The notes below the pieces were generated by a model, which saw only the letters and a program-made list of their open reading frames with translations, did no database searches and was not told where the DNA came from. Of a stretch of DNA of 56,682 bases, positions 41,284 through 52,363 are shown piece by piece. Source of the DNA: Nitrososphaeraceae archaeon (GTDB taxonomy: Archaea > Thermoproteota > Nitrososphaeria > Nitrososphaerales > Nitrososphaeraceae). A program made the position numbers and the translations under genes. Within the stretch, counting starts at the first letter, position 1; every line of letters starts with the position of its first letter. The DNA lies in contig JADDOQ010000002.1 of the NCBI GenBank assembly GCA_016782315.1, forward strand, positions 1 through 56,682, in the 5' to 3' direction.

Positions 41284-44200
41284 TTGGAGAATTTAATACC
41301 ATTGTCACTTATAGGCATGAAGAAGGCACCAATAGCAATAGGAATGTCCATAATTTTTCTTGTGATTATTGATTTGCTTATGACACGGCAGCTTTTGCCA
41401 TACAATGATACTTCAGAAGGTCTGATGTTTATTTTAACCATGTCCATCGGATATGGGATAGGATCAATAATTCTCCTAGAGTTTGCTCATAATGTGAGTA
41501 AAGAGATCAGAGGCAAATCCCGGTTTAGCAATATAATGCATATATTTGTCATTATAACTCAGTTTTCCCTATTTGCAATACTATTGGTAATGCTTATCTT
41601 TGGCAATCCGGGTCATTATTTTTCTCGCACAGTATTTGCTGTCAGTTCGATATTTGCTACAATAATTATGGGAATAATATTATTCAAATTCTTTTCATGG
41701 TTTAAAGCCAGCAATTATAAAACATCAATTGTTTTATTTTATGCCATTGCTGCTTTAACGCTTGATTTCTCAATAGGGGGAAGATGCAGGTACAAAATTA
41801 TTAATGGTTAATGTAATACAAGAGAAAACACCAATTGTGACGCCTACAGATTCATCTTTTCTTTATTCAGAATCTGAAGAATGTGGTGGTCAAATAGTAT
41901 ACAAGGAGGTAAAACCAGACGTTACTACGCTTTACGTTATACCTGATTCGCATCTTAAATTATATAACTATCTAAATTCCATAGTCCTTCCCATAGGATT
42001 TGTATTTAGGTGGATAGCTTCCACCATGCTTTTGCGTAACATATATCAAAGAATAACCAAACTGCCACTTTCGCTTTGGATTATACTTTTCCTTCCACTG
42101 GTATTGTACCTCATTGGAAAAATGCCGATTTTTAAGGCGAAAGATTGGCAGGAATAGATGAAGAATATCGCTATTTCTTTAGGATACTTTTTAGGGCTTG
42201 AACAATCGCAGAAAACATACTTTTTGGACTTGCCTTTTTTATGGTTGCAAGGCGCCTTATGGCCTCAAAAGTAAAAGATTATCTTATTCTTGCAGTAATA
42301 GGTGACACAATCGTAGGAATTTCGCTTTCAACATCGGCAATAGAGTCCACCTATGGAGTAGCGGGTCATTCATTAGTGTTGTTGTCTTCATATTTGTTTA
42401 CTTTGGGCCTATTCTCCTCAGCACTTTCAGTATCACAGGATTTAAAGATACGTCAATCTATCAGAGAATCGGCAATAAACGAATCAAAACTGTTAGCTGG
42501 CATTGGATCAGCACAAATGGTACAAGAACTAGAAAAAAAGGTGATGGCAGCTGCTCGGAATAAGAAAGAGCAACTGGTAGAACACAGCGGAGTACAGCCA
42601 TCATTTACAGAACAGGACATGAAACAGTATTTAACAGCAGTATTAATAGATATTAAAACAATACAGAATATTGATGACATCATAAAAAAAGGGGAAAAAC
42701 ATTTTGATAGATTCAACAGAGTTTACGGTATGCTCAAAATCTACCGGACTAAGATTAGCTTATAACAATTATTTTGACACATACCAAAAGATAATGGTCA
42801 AACAAAAAAATAAAGGGCATAGGGGCATAAGGCTAGTTACATCCATTTTAAACAAGGATGACGCAGAGCTGGTCTCAAAGTTCTTTGGCATAGGCGTAAA
42901 TATAAGGAATGTCAAAAATATACCCCCAATTGACTTTGCCGCTTCAGAAAAAGAAATGATTGCCACAATACAAAAAACAGAAGGAGGCCAGGTGATTCAA
43001 AATCTCCTTACAGCAAACGAATGCGCATACACAGAACACTTTATTTCCATATTTGAGGAGTTATGGAAAAGTGGAGTTGATGCAAAGTATAGGATAAAGG
43101 ACATAGAACAAGGAATAGGAAGCCAATATATATAAATAATTCAAAATCCCGAAACAGTTCAAAAACTGGTCGGTGATCTTATACAACGGCAAAAAAAGAT
43201 ATAGCAGGAATATTTGCTACAGCCAATGCATTTCATCGTCAGGAATACGCAGGCTCAATTCAGTAGATGAAAGAAAAAGTGGAGCTTAAAGGTATAAGCG
43301 TCAAAATACTTGTACCCGAAGACAGCTCAGTTAAGAAAACCATCCAGGATTTAAAAAGCGGACAATTATCAAAAAGTGTTGACATACGTCTAATAGAACC
43401 ATCCATGCAGACCAAGGTTTCCATATTAGTAATAGATAGTAAATATTCACTTGTTATAGAAATAAAGGACGAACACAAAAAACATCTGAGGAGGCAATCG
43501 GTTTGGCCACTTATTCCAATAGTAAATCCACCGTGCTTTCCTATTTATCCATTTTTGAAAGCCTGTGGAAACAAACAGAATTGTACGAGCAACTCAAAAT
43601 CCATGACAGGATGCAAAAGGAGCTCATAAACACTTCCGCGCATGAATTAAGAACCCCCATACAGCCAATACTTGGCATGACAACCATTCTTAAAAACAAA
43701 AAAAACAGGGTTGAAGACAGGGAATTGCTTGAGGCTATTAGCAGAAATGCGCAGAGATTAAAAAAACTGTCTGAGGACATATTAGAGGCATCCAAAACAG
43801 AGAGCAATTCGCTTCAACTAAATAAGGAACATTTTACAGCCAAAGAAATAATACTTGAGGTCATCAATAGTTACAAAAGCAATATCGACTCTAAAAACAT
43901 AAAATTTGTATATTCACCTGACGATGATAATTTGACCATACATGCAGATAGAAACGGCATAAGCCGCGTATTCTCAAATCTAATTAACAACCCCATCAAG
44001 TTTATTCCCCAAAAGGATGGAGGCGTCATTTCCATAGGTGTGGAACACAAGGAATCCAACAGAGACACTAAAGAAAGCAAAGGAACAATTGTTGTTTCTA
44101 TAAAAGATAATGGTGAAGGAATAGACAAAGAAATACTGCCACGACTGTTCACAAAGTTTGTTTCGAAGTCTTTTCATGGCACTGGGCTTGGATTGTATAT

Positions 44201-44330
44201 TTCAAAAAGTATTGTAGAGGCCCATGGTGGTCAGTTATAGGCTGAAAACAATGTGGATGGAAAAGGCGCCACATTTAGATTTGAATTGCCAATAGAGTCA
44301 AGATCCAAGCATATCCATAAAAAAACATAA
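41284..44330 (+). pseudogene. Degenerate multi-TM sensor histidine kinase
   Basis: Fragments 41284-41811, 41804-42157, 42241-42765, 42704-43135, 43267-43629, 43503-44240; HisKA KELINTSAHELRTPIQPIL, HATPase GTGLGLYISKSIVEAHGGQL then TAG (44238-44240) and continuation AENNVDGKGATFRFELPIESRS. Confidence 0.9.
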
Positions 44331-44679
44331 TACTAGATAATATGCAAACATTTAACTTTATTAATAATAAGGGCATAAAAGAATAAAATAAAAAATATTT
44401 TTCTTTATTGTTGCATATATATTTGGTAGATATTGGAGCCCTCAGACTTTAAGTGGATATATCAATATAATCTCACATGGTAGGTCAGAATTGCATTAAT
44501 TCTTTCCAGAAATTGACATGGCAGGACCTGACATAAAACCAGGGTACTGCATGGTTATAGTTGAAAGATAAAAGTATACACACAATTTGGCAGATGATTC
44601 TGGGATAAACTATTTCATACTGGAGAAAGATGACCATAATAACCGTCCGTTTAAGTATTCATAAGATAATGACTGGAAC

Positions 44680-45000
44680 TTTATATCGTTTGTTACGATA
44701 GCCAAGTGATTTCCAAAGTTGACAAATACATCGCAAACTATAAGATTTGGGATTTGGATAAAGCAGTGCTTAGAATAAACAATGATTGTGTAATTAGATA
44801 ATGCAAAGTGACGGATGTGCTGATGCATGTTATGGCAGAAGAGCTCTGCATCACAGAGGTAAATAATGGAAATTCCATGGCAAACGAACTTCAGGGCCTC
44901 CAGATAGAGAAGGCTTTCGATAATGAAAAAGACAAATCCTATATGGCCAATGGAATAATATACCAAGTTTTCAGTAATACCATGTTGCATTATGCCACAT
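44680..45000 (+). pseudogene. Possible DinB-like remnant
   Basis: SKVDKYIANYKIWDLDKAVLRINNDCVIR*CKVTDVLMHVMAEELCITEVNNGNSMANELQGLQ; DVLMHVMAEEL resembles DinB-family helices; internal stop. Confidence 0.3.
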
Positions 45001-45049
45001 TTATTTTATCATTAAATTTGTTTGTTCTCAACAGGATAAAAAAGTCGGA

Positions 45050-45733
45050 TCATTTCGTTTTTATGGTGACTTCCTCCCCGTTACCTATCGGAACAGTCAC
45101 AGAAAAAACAGACTCATTGTTTCTAACATATTTAACAAATTTGGACATATCTAATCGATACTCTTCAGGAAATATGATATTGTCCGTTACAATCAATCCC
45201 CCTTTTTTTAACAACGGTAAAGACAAATCAAAATAACGGATTAAATTGTCTTTGTCAGCATCAAAAAAAATAAAGTCAAATAAATCGAATCCACCATTTG
45301 AATTGGAGTTATAATTATTCAATAGCTGAGTAAGGATATCAACAGCATTGCCTTCTACAACAGTAACCATCTCAAAAACGCCTGCGTCAATAAAATTCTT
45401 CTGTGCCCTCACTATTTTTGATTTGTCATTATCAATAGTAACAATATTTTTTTTTGTTTTATGTGGCACACCATTTTCATTTTGAGACAAAGCAAGCGCA
45501 AACCACAAGGTAGAATAACCAACAGAGGTGCCTATCTCCAGAACATTATTCGCATTCATGGATGTTAGCAATATGCTAAGAAATTTTCCAGTATCTTCCG
45601 TAATTGCAAGCATCAAGTCTTTTTTAGCAACATTTTCCCCCCCTATCCGTTCAAGCCTGGACTGTTCCACCAATCTCTCCAATACCTCAGTAATTTTGGA
45701 TTTTTTGTAGATACTGTTATTATTATAATTCAC
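45050..45733 (-). CDS. O-methyltransferase (caffeoyl-CoA OMT-like, family 3)
   Basis: 227 aa; NNVLEIGTSVGYSTLWFALAL...FIFFDADKDNLIRYFDLSLPLLKKGGLIVTDNI. Confidence 0.93.
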   Translation of the reverse strand: MNYNNNSIYKKSKITEVLERLVEQSRLERIGGENVAKKDLMLAITEDTGKFLSILLTSMNANNVLEIGTSVGYSTLWFALALSQNENGVPHKTKKNIVTIDNDKSKIVRAQKNFIDAGVFEMVTVVEGNAVDILTQLLNNYNSNSNGGFDLFDFIFFDADKDNLIRYFDLSLPLLKKGGLIVTDNIIFPEEYRLDMSKFVKYVRNNESVFSVTVPIGNGEEVTIKTK

Positions 45734-46396
45734 ATATTTACCTTGTAAATCGCCTTTATATGGTTATTAATGCATTTATGGCGTCAATTCCATCATAACG
45801 GCATATTTTGGGATGAGCGTCAATCCATTTATTCAAGTTAAAACCAAAATCAATTTACCTTTTATAATAAACGATAATCAATTTCAACCCATTCAATTGA
45901 ACACAATATAAAAATTTAAACAACAATGTGCATAGGCCAAATTTGCAGATATTGATGCCATGTTTTTCCGTACTTTCATAATCTATTTAACAACATGATT
46001 TTTTCAATTTTTCTCCCACCGTCTCAATTATCAAGCATTCAATTTGAATATTTTCAAATACCATAGAGTATTATTTAAGGTAAATATTAAACATGATTAC
46101 GAAACACGCTCCATCATACTTTTGCAAAATCATAAGAAAATACAAGCATTGTCCATTTTGATTGCACCGACAAAAAAATCAACAATCACTTCAATGAAAA
46201 AAAGGTCAGTTCATAACTTTATGGAATCGCATATTGGAAACCAATACAAAAAAATCACTAGATCTCACAGCTTTAGGATCAGTTTGCCCAATTTAGAAAA
46301 AATGATGATAACAAAAACAAGACAAGACATACCTATTGGTATTCAAATATGATTTTGAAGGTCAAGTTTATTATTTGCATTTGACTATACATACTA

Positions 46397-46543
46397 ATGG
46401 GCGCAGTATACAAACCTAAGGATTTGTCTAAAAGATACAGGAAAAAAATTCCTGATGAATTAGCAAAAGATATAGTTCCCGGTGCAAATGATGATGGTGA
46501 TGAGCCAACTTTAAATGAAACGGATAGAGAAAAGGATCAATAA
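46397..46543 (+). CDS. Small hypothetical protein
   Basis: My own translation: MGAVYKPKDLSKRYRKKIPDELAKDIVPGANDDGDEPTLNETDREKDQ* (48 aa). Confidence 0.4.
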   Translation: MGAVYKPKDLSKRYRKKIPDELAKDIVPGANDDGDEPTLNETDREKDQ

Positions 46544-46662
46544 GATACAGTTTTTCCAATACAACATCAAGCCCCACAAAATCCCTACAATTTTTAATTT
46601 ATGATTCACAATATATTTAGAAAACAATTATTGCAAAAGTACAAAGAAAAGATTTACCCCCT

Positions 46663-47847
46663 TCATGGTAAAGGCAACAGCCAATCTTTTAATCTGGTTT
46701 TTTCAAAATCAATTTTTTTTCTGTATGATTCTTCGGAAGGCGGATAAAGGCTTGTAATCGGACCTTCTTCATCATAAAAGTTTGTGTCTATATATCCGGC
46801 TTTGCTTTCTCCTGTTTCCATAAAGCAAAATCCTTTTCCATCAAATTTAGAATTGCATGCCTTATCTTTAATCTGGCCTATAATTTGCTGGGAAACTACC
46901 TTTGCCTGTCCCTCAGCAAATATCCCTGCTTTTGGGATTGATACCGCCTGATTAACTTTAATTTCCGTTATATCCCCTATTGCAAAAACATTTTCATGTT
47001 CTGTCCTCAAGGTAAACCTGTCAGCATTTATCCAATTTTGGCCATCCTTGATAAACCCGGAACGCTTCGCCACCAGTGGTGAAACATGTGGTGGGATACC
47101 TATCAAAAGGCTGTAATCCACAAATTCTTTTCCGTTGCCAGCACACTCAAATTCTAGGGAATTTCTATCCGCTACAGTTTTCAGTTTATGTGACGGATGG
47201 AAAGATATATGCTTTTTATCAAGCAAATTAATCACATCCTGGCTTACCTTTGGTCCTGCGACAGGCAATGAAATTGATGCAGGACAATACACATCAATGC
47301 CAATATTATTTCTTGTTCCGTTTTTTACTAATATATCACTTATAAGTAAAGATGCCTCATATGGTGCTGGTGGGCATTTGTATGGATAGCTTGTTATGCA
47401 TATTGCTATCCTTCCCTGTTCCATTGCAAGAATCCCTTTTCTTAATTGTGGAATATGCTCAACGTCATAGAGGTTGAATCCACCATTTTCTACAAAACCG
47501 TTGATTTTCTCAGGGGCGTATTCTGTTCCTAATGCTATTACTAAATAATCATATTCATGGTTTTGCCTTACTGTTGTAATTACCTTCTCTGCAGGGTTTA
47601 TTGATATTATTTCATCCTGTAAAAATGATATCCCTTTGCTCTTTAGGTTGCTTAGTGGAGTTTTAGAACCCTCAAATGTTCTTTTTCCATTTAATATCCA
47701 GAGGTTTACAAAACCCATTAAAAAATAGTCTTTCTTATCAAAAACTGTAATTTGATGCTCTGAAGAAAGACTCTCTCGCAACAGGTTCGCACAGGCCAAT
47801 CCTCCAAACCCTGCACCAAGAATTACGATGCGTTTTCCCTTTGACAA
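46663..47847 (-). CDS. FAD-dependent pyridine nucleotide-disulfide oxidoreductase (SQR/NDH-2-like)
   Basis: 394 aa; RIVILGAGFGGLACANLL (Rossmann), NVFAIGDITEIKVNQAVSIPKAGIFAEGQAK. Confidence 0.9.
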   Translation of the reverse strand: MSKGKRIVILGAGFGGLACANLLRESLSSEHQITVFDKKDYFLMGFVNLWILNGKRTFEGSKTPLSNLKSKGISFLQDEIISINPAEKVITTVRQNHEYDYLVIALGTEYAPEKINGFVENGGFNLYDVEHIPQLRKGILAMEQGRIAICITSYPYKCPPAPYEASLLISDILVKNGTRNNIGIDVYCPASISLPVAGPKVSQDVINLLDKKHISFHPSHKLKTVADRNSLEFECAGNGKEFVDYSLLIGIPPHVSPLVAKRSGFIKDGQNWINADRFTLRTEHENVFAIGDITEIKVNQAVSIPKAGIFAEGQAKVVSQQIIGQIKDKACNSKFDGKGFCFMETGESKAGYIDTNFYDEEGPITSLYPPSEESYRKKIDFEKTRLKDWLLPLP

Positions 47848-48671
47848 TATAATCCTTAATCACAAATAGAAGAGGCCAGAGTAATTAGCATATCCCTTTC
47901 TATTTTCATTTGCGGATTACCTTCGGCTTGAATGGCCAATATCAATTTTTTTACAACAAATAACGCAATATTCCATATTGTAGTGCATCGTATTCAGAAA
48001 AGAGAGAAAGATTAGTAGCTTGATGCAAGGTATTACCTATGTGTTGCCTGTGCCCTTTTATAGATAATCGTATTTGCGCCATTAGCAGCAATAAACAATC
48101 CAGACATTCTTTACTTGAAATTATGGGAATGAGATAATACTAATTCTACAGTATATGATGGCTACCACTAACAGAAATTCAGTTTATGTAACAACCAAAG
48201 GACTTGTTAGATTCACCATACATGACAAAGCAGTAGATTATGCAATAGCTAAAATGCTTAAAGGGCAAAATGTGATGTTTATATGATTTGTTCAGAAATT
48301 AGAAATTTATCAAAGGACAAACAAAGCAAGACAACAACACACACCCATAAGAATAAAGTTTAAACTCAATTTTGTTGCAAAAAAAAACACAAACAAGGGA
48401 GAGATGCATACAGATTCAACAATTTACCTGAGAAGAGATTGAAAATCAATAATAACTTTTCCCTTTTATGAAACTAACTTAACAACCAAACGATCTGTAT
48501 TTGGATATATTCTTTTTGCATATTTGGTAATCAAATACTCTACCAACTTCCCGTTGTTCCTCTTTATCTATTCAGTATTCTTTAGACGAAACAAAAAATA
48601 AAACATTTTCATAATATTTGTTATTTATCATCGATTAAATGCAGAGTAACAAAATGGATATAGGTTAAGTC

Positions 48672-49073
48672 TTATTTGGTCAGGTTTATCTTTGGATTTT
48701 TGAAATCATTGTCTTTTAGATTAATTTTTGTTTGGGTTTTTTTTATCCCATTTTCATCTTCCAAAGACAGCCAATGATTTAACAATGCTCTTCTCTTATC
48801 CTTTAAAATTATTTCTACCCTTATATTGAATTCCCCCCATCCTCTTGATACTAATAGAAAATTACTTTCCCTATCTTCACTCTTTATTACATTTTGTGAA
48901 AATGTTGGATGAAGGTAATATATTACAGATTCAATATAATCCATAAAGTTAACAGGGATAGACTTTACCGAAATTGTCCATAAAAACCATGCGGTGGAAT
49001 TGTCATTGCTGCTATCGTCAGCAACCCTCTCGCTAGTATTCTCTATAATCATTGTTACAGATAAATCCTTCAA
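48672..49073 (-). CDS. YEATS-like domain protein
   Basis: 133 aa; FLWTISVKSIPVNFMDYIESVIYYLHPTFSQNVIKSEDRESNFLLVSRGWGEFNIRVEIILKDKRRALLNHWLSLED; LHPTF and GWGEF match YEATS landmarks (LH[xST]F … G[YW][AG]xF). Confidence 0.75.
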   Translation of the reverse strand: MKDLSVTMIIENTSERVADDSSNDNSTAWFLWTISVKSIPVNFMDYIESVIYYLHPTFSQNVIKSEDRESNFLLVSRGWGEFNIRVEIILKDKRRALLNHWLSLEDENGIKKTQTKINLKDNDFKNPKINLTK

Positions 49074-49511
49074 TGCAATTAGAGTATTAAGATACTATTT
49101 AACACTACCAAATTTTAGTTATTTTATCAGTTTTGATTTTCAAATGTTAACAGGTGATAGACGGATTTGTGTGCTGTCCTAGATTGCATCAAACAGTAAT
49201 TACAGGCGGCTTTTGATGTATATTTTTCATTTACTTTTAAATTACATTATGGAAACCTAAACAGATTTTCGCCATAGCGAATTCAAAAAGTCGGATTTCA
49301 TGAAAAAGGTGACATGAAAAAATTGTTAAGAAACCTTTGCCTTTGTTAACCTTATTGGAGTGCAATCCAGCTCTTAGTGGTTATAGTGGATATTTTTAGG
49401 CCCAATAAAAGCATTGTAGGCCTTGTTGCACTTGCAATGAAAGATACTTCCCAACATGGGTTAAATTAGAAAAATTTGGATTTGCTTTCCCATGGCCATT
49501 AACTGTTGTGT

Positions 49512-49934
49512 TTATTTTTTGATTTGGCCAAAGTAGGCTTTGGTATTGGGTTTTGAGAGATAGTATAAACTTAGAATATCTTTGCCTATTGTGTATAGTA
49601 TTGGGATAAGGCTGTATACTCCATATAGCTGGAGTGAAAAAGGAAAAGGCATGATGGTGTTGATGCCAATCACCGAAAACACAACCAACGTAATTTCAAA
49701 ATATATCAATACTATCGTTATGTTTCGAGCCCAGTTCTTTCCTTTCCAAAGACCAAAACCCAAAGCAATAGAAACAGTCGCAAAAGGCGTTCCAACAATA
49801 AACAGTATCAGACCCAACATCCACCAGTCTCCAAATAACCAAAAGCTAGCTACCGAGATGACTTCAAAGACAGCACCATATAAAATCATTAGGATAGACA
49901 GAACAGATATGCCAATTGGTCTTTTTTTATGCAA
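49512..49934 (-). CDS. Small multi-TM membrane protein
   Basis: 140 aa; four hydrophobic segments. Confidence 0.7.
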   Translation of the reverse strand: MHKKRPIGISVLSILMILYGAVFEVISVASFWLFGDWWMLGLILFIVGTPFATVSIALGFGLWKGKNWARNITIVLIYFEITLVVFSVIGINTIMPFPFSLQLYGVYSLIPILYTIGKDILSLYYLSKPNTKAYFGQIKK

Positions 49935-49953
49935 TGAACCTTAAATTAACAAT

Positions 49954-50220
49954 TTAGCAGTATAAATTCCTAGTTAAAGTGGTAGCAAATAGATGGGCTA
50001 ATTTGTCATAGTTAACGGCTATAGACAGCAGCAGCAGCAGTGGCAGCAGTGGCAGCAGTGGCAGCGGCATTTGTGTAGAATGAGTTTTGCTTTCGATTCT
50101 TGTAATGCCCAAAACATCCCCCAGGAGTCTCTGAAGCCCTAAGGCATTTCTTTCTATTGCCCATACCATTTCCTCTCTATTTTTTAGGTTGTCGCGCAAT
50201 TTCTTCCGGCATTACGGCAA
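49954..50220 (-). pseudogene. Histidine kinase remnant (HisKA fragment)
   Basis: NREEMVWAIERNALGLQRLLGDVLGITRIESKT matches the HisKA end of the other kinases here; then runs into a GCAGCAGTG-type low-complexity tract (about 50027-50070). Confidence 0.75.
50027..50070. repeat. GCAGCAGTG-like microsatellite
   Basis: gcagcagcagcagtggcagcagtggcagcagtggcagcgg read directly. Confidence 0.8.
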
Positions 50221-50533
50221 ATAGCACAAACTCTTTTTAAAGAAATTGGTGATTACCAATGATTAGTATTTGTACCGTCCAATGAAAACACCAATCCAAA
50301 ATCTGGATTTGATAATAACAACATTTAAACTCGACATTAAACACGAATAAATATACACATCATCATGGTTTATAGTCACAATGAAAGATTCAATCAAAAT
50401 AAAACTATATTTTCCTTTAGGCAATGTTAAATGATGACGTTGAAAGGTTGTACATAATGCACCTGCACACATACACGGATGTTTCCCAAGTCGATTGTTA
50501 CATCATGATCCCTTTGCAAAACGAATACGTTCC

Positions 50534-51373
50534 CTAGTCAAAAACAAAATTAGGGATATCCAATTTGGGGTCTGGAAATTCAGGTTTCATGTTTTCCAGT
50601 TTACTGGTAACAATTTGTGAAACAGCCAAATTTCTGAAATGTTTTGCATTTGCAGGGATTATATACCATTGGGCCCATTCGGTATTGCATAGCCTCAATG
50701 CGTCTTCGTATGCCTCCATATAACCATCCCAATTTCTATGGTTAACAAAATCACTTTCCGAAATTTTCCAATGTTTTGTTGAATCCTTTAACCTATCCTG
50801 AAGTCTCTTTTTCTGCTCATCTCTGCTGATGTGCAAAAAGAATTTTAATATTGTGACTTGGTTCTCAACTAAATATCGCTCAAAATCATTTATCTGCCTA
50901 TACCTCAAGCTAATATCGCTTTTTGAGATAAAACCATCAACGCGAACGCCAATCACATCCTCATAATGAGAGCGATTGAAGATAGCAATGTGGCCTTTTG
51001 GAGGGATTGATTTATGAACACGCCAAAGATAGTCATGCGAGCGCTCCTCTTCGGATGGAACCTTAAATGACTTTACGTAACAGCTTTGGGGGTTTAGGGC
51101 ACCAACTACGTTGCGGATTGTACCATCTTTCCCAGAAGTGTCCATGCCCTGTAGTATAATCAAAAGAGACCTGCTGTTTTCTGCAAAAAGTCTGTACTGT
51201 AGTTCAGACAAATGCCTTAAAATACCGGGCAACTCCGTCTCCGCATCTTTTTTGCTTTTACCGAAATCCGAATCTGGATCCCAATCCCTTAATCTCAAAA
51301 TGCTTTTGGTGGACTCTTTCTCACATTTTAGCAATAGTTTCTGACTTAGATCCATTGATAATTTAACAATCAA
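50534..51373 (-). CDS. ppk2: Polyphosphate kinase 2 family protein
   Basis: 279 aa; Walker A GMDTSGKDGTIRNV, FNRSHYEDVIGVRV, lid KKRLQDRLKDSTKHWKIS, HRNWDGYMEAYEDAL. Confidence 0.92.
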   Translation of the reverse strand: MIVKLSMDLSQKLLLKCEKESTKSILRLRDWDPDSDFGKSKKDAETELPGILRHLSELQYRLFAENSRSLLIILQGMDTSGKDGTIRNVVGALNPQSCYVKSFKVPSEEERSHDYLWRVHKSIPPKGHIAIFNRSHYEDVIGVRVDGFISKSDISLRYRQINDFERYLVENQVTILKFFLHISRDEQKKRLQDRLKDSTKHWKISESDFVNHRNWDGYMEAYEDALRLCNTEWAQWYIIPANAKHFRNLAVSQIVTSKLENMKPEFPDPKLDIPNFVFD

Positions 51374-51587
51374 AACCAGTCATTAAAATCAATAACTTTG
51401 CTGCTGCCGCCAATCAGCATATCTAAAACTTAAAAACAACAAGAATGCAAAATGCAGATTTACCAAAACAACAAAACTTTCGTTTTAGAAAAACAGACAA
51501 CAAAAACTAAAAGATAAGGTAGGAGTTTTGCCATTTTAGTCCTTGTGTTGTTTTAATGAGCGGTATCACACCATAATCTTTCTTATG

Positions 51588-51872
51588 TCACTTTGGTTTT
51601 TTTCTGTTTCCTATACATTCCTTTAGGTATTTGAACAGCACAACCCATGTTGTAGCTCTGACATTTCCCTCTATTTTGTGCCCCAAGAGAAATAAGGCGA
51701 TTGCCACCATAAATAAAAATAAACTAGCGAATGGATTCACATTTGTATTTAAAAGGCTACCTGAGATCATCGATATTGCTACAACATACAATAACAATCC
51801 AACAACATGCAGTATTCTATTGGCCGGATGTCTGTGGGTGTTTTTAATAGCCTTTAACAAACTAAATCTCAT
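51588..51872 (-). CDS. DUF962/Mpo1-like small membrane protein
   Basis: 94 aa; HRHPANRILHVVGLLLY...LLGHKIEGN. Confidence 0.6.
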   Translation of the reverse strand: MRFSLLKAIKNTHRHPANRILHVVGLLLYVVAISMISGSLLNTNVNPFASLFLFMVAIALFLLGHKIEGNVRATTWVVLFKYLKECIGNRKKPK

Positions 51873-52363
51873 GCAATCATAAAAAAGACAATAATATAAT
51901 AATCACACTCAAAGGCGCATCTATTGCGAATATTTGAAACGCGGCCATGTTTTTTATGCCCTTCTCATTCCCATTTCTCATGTTCTTTGTCACAAGTATC
52001 AGATAAAAAACTAATACAGGTTATCTAAATTTTGAAGACAAAATGAAACAAGAAAATTTTGGTGTCCTCTCACCATGTGACGACTGCGGCATGCTTTGCC
52101 CATAATTGCAATTTTATTTTTTTGCAAACATCACTGAATGTATTGGTAGGGCATATACCCATCTGGGTTTTGCTGTCTTCAGTATCCAGTTAGGCCAGAT
52201 ACAAAATCAGAGGGTCATTTTGAATTGCGATATAAATTTAGTTTACCCGTCAAAACACACAAACAAGGCAACATTATTGAGGATATTGAAATTTGTATAT
52301 GGTTTCCTCATGCCTACAAAAAAGCAATAGGACCTAGCACATGTTTTAGATTGGAGTATTTAT

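Noticed and set aside
48155-48286. 43-aa ORF MMATTNRNSVYVTTKGLVRFTIHDKAVDYAIAKMLKGQNVMFI
   Set aside because: Protein-like but with no family, and too short to call confidently.
52043-52105. 20-codon ORF MKQENFGVLSPCDDCGMLCP
   Set aside because: CxxC is suggestive, but the ORF is too short to support from one sequence.
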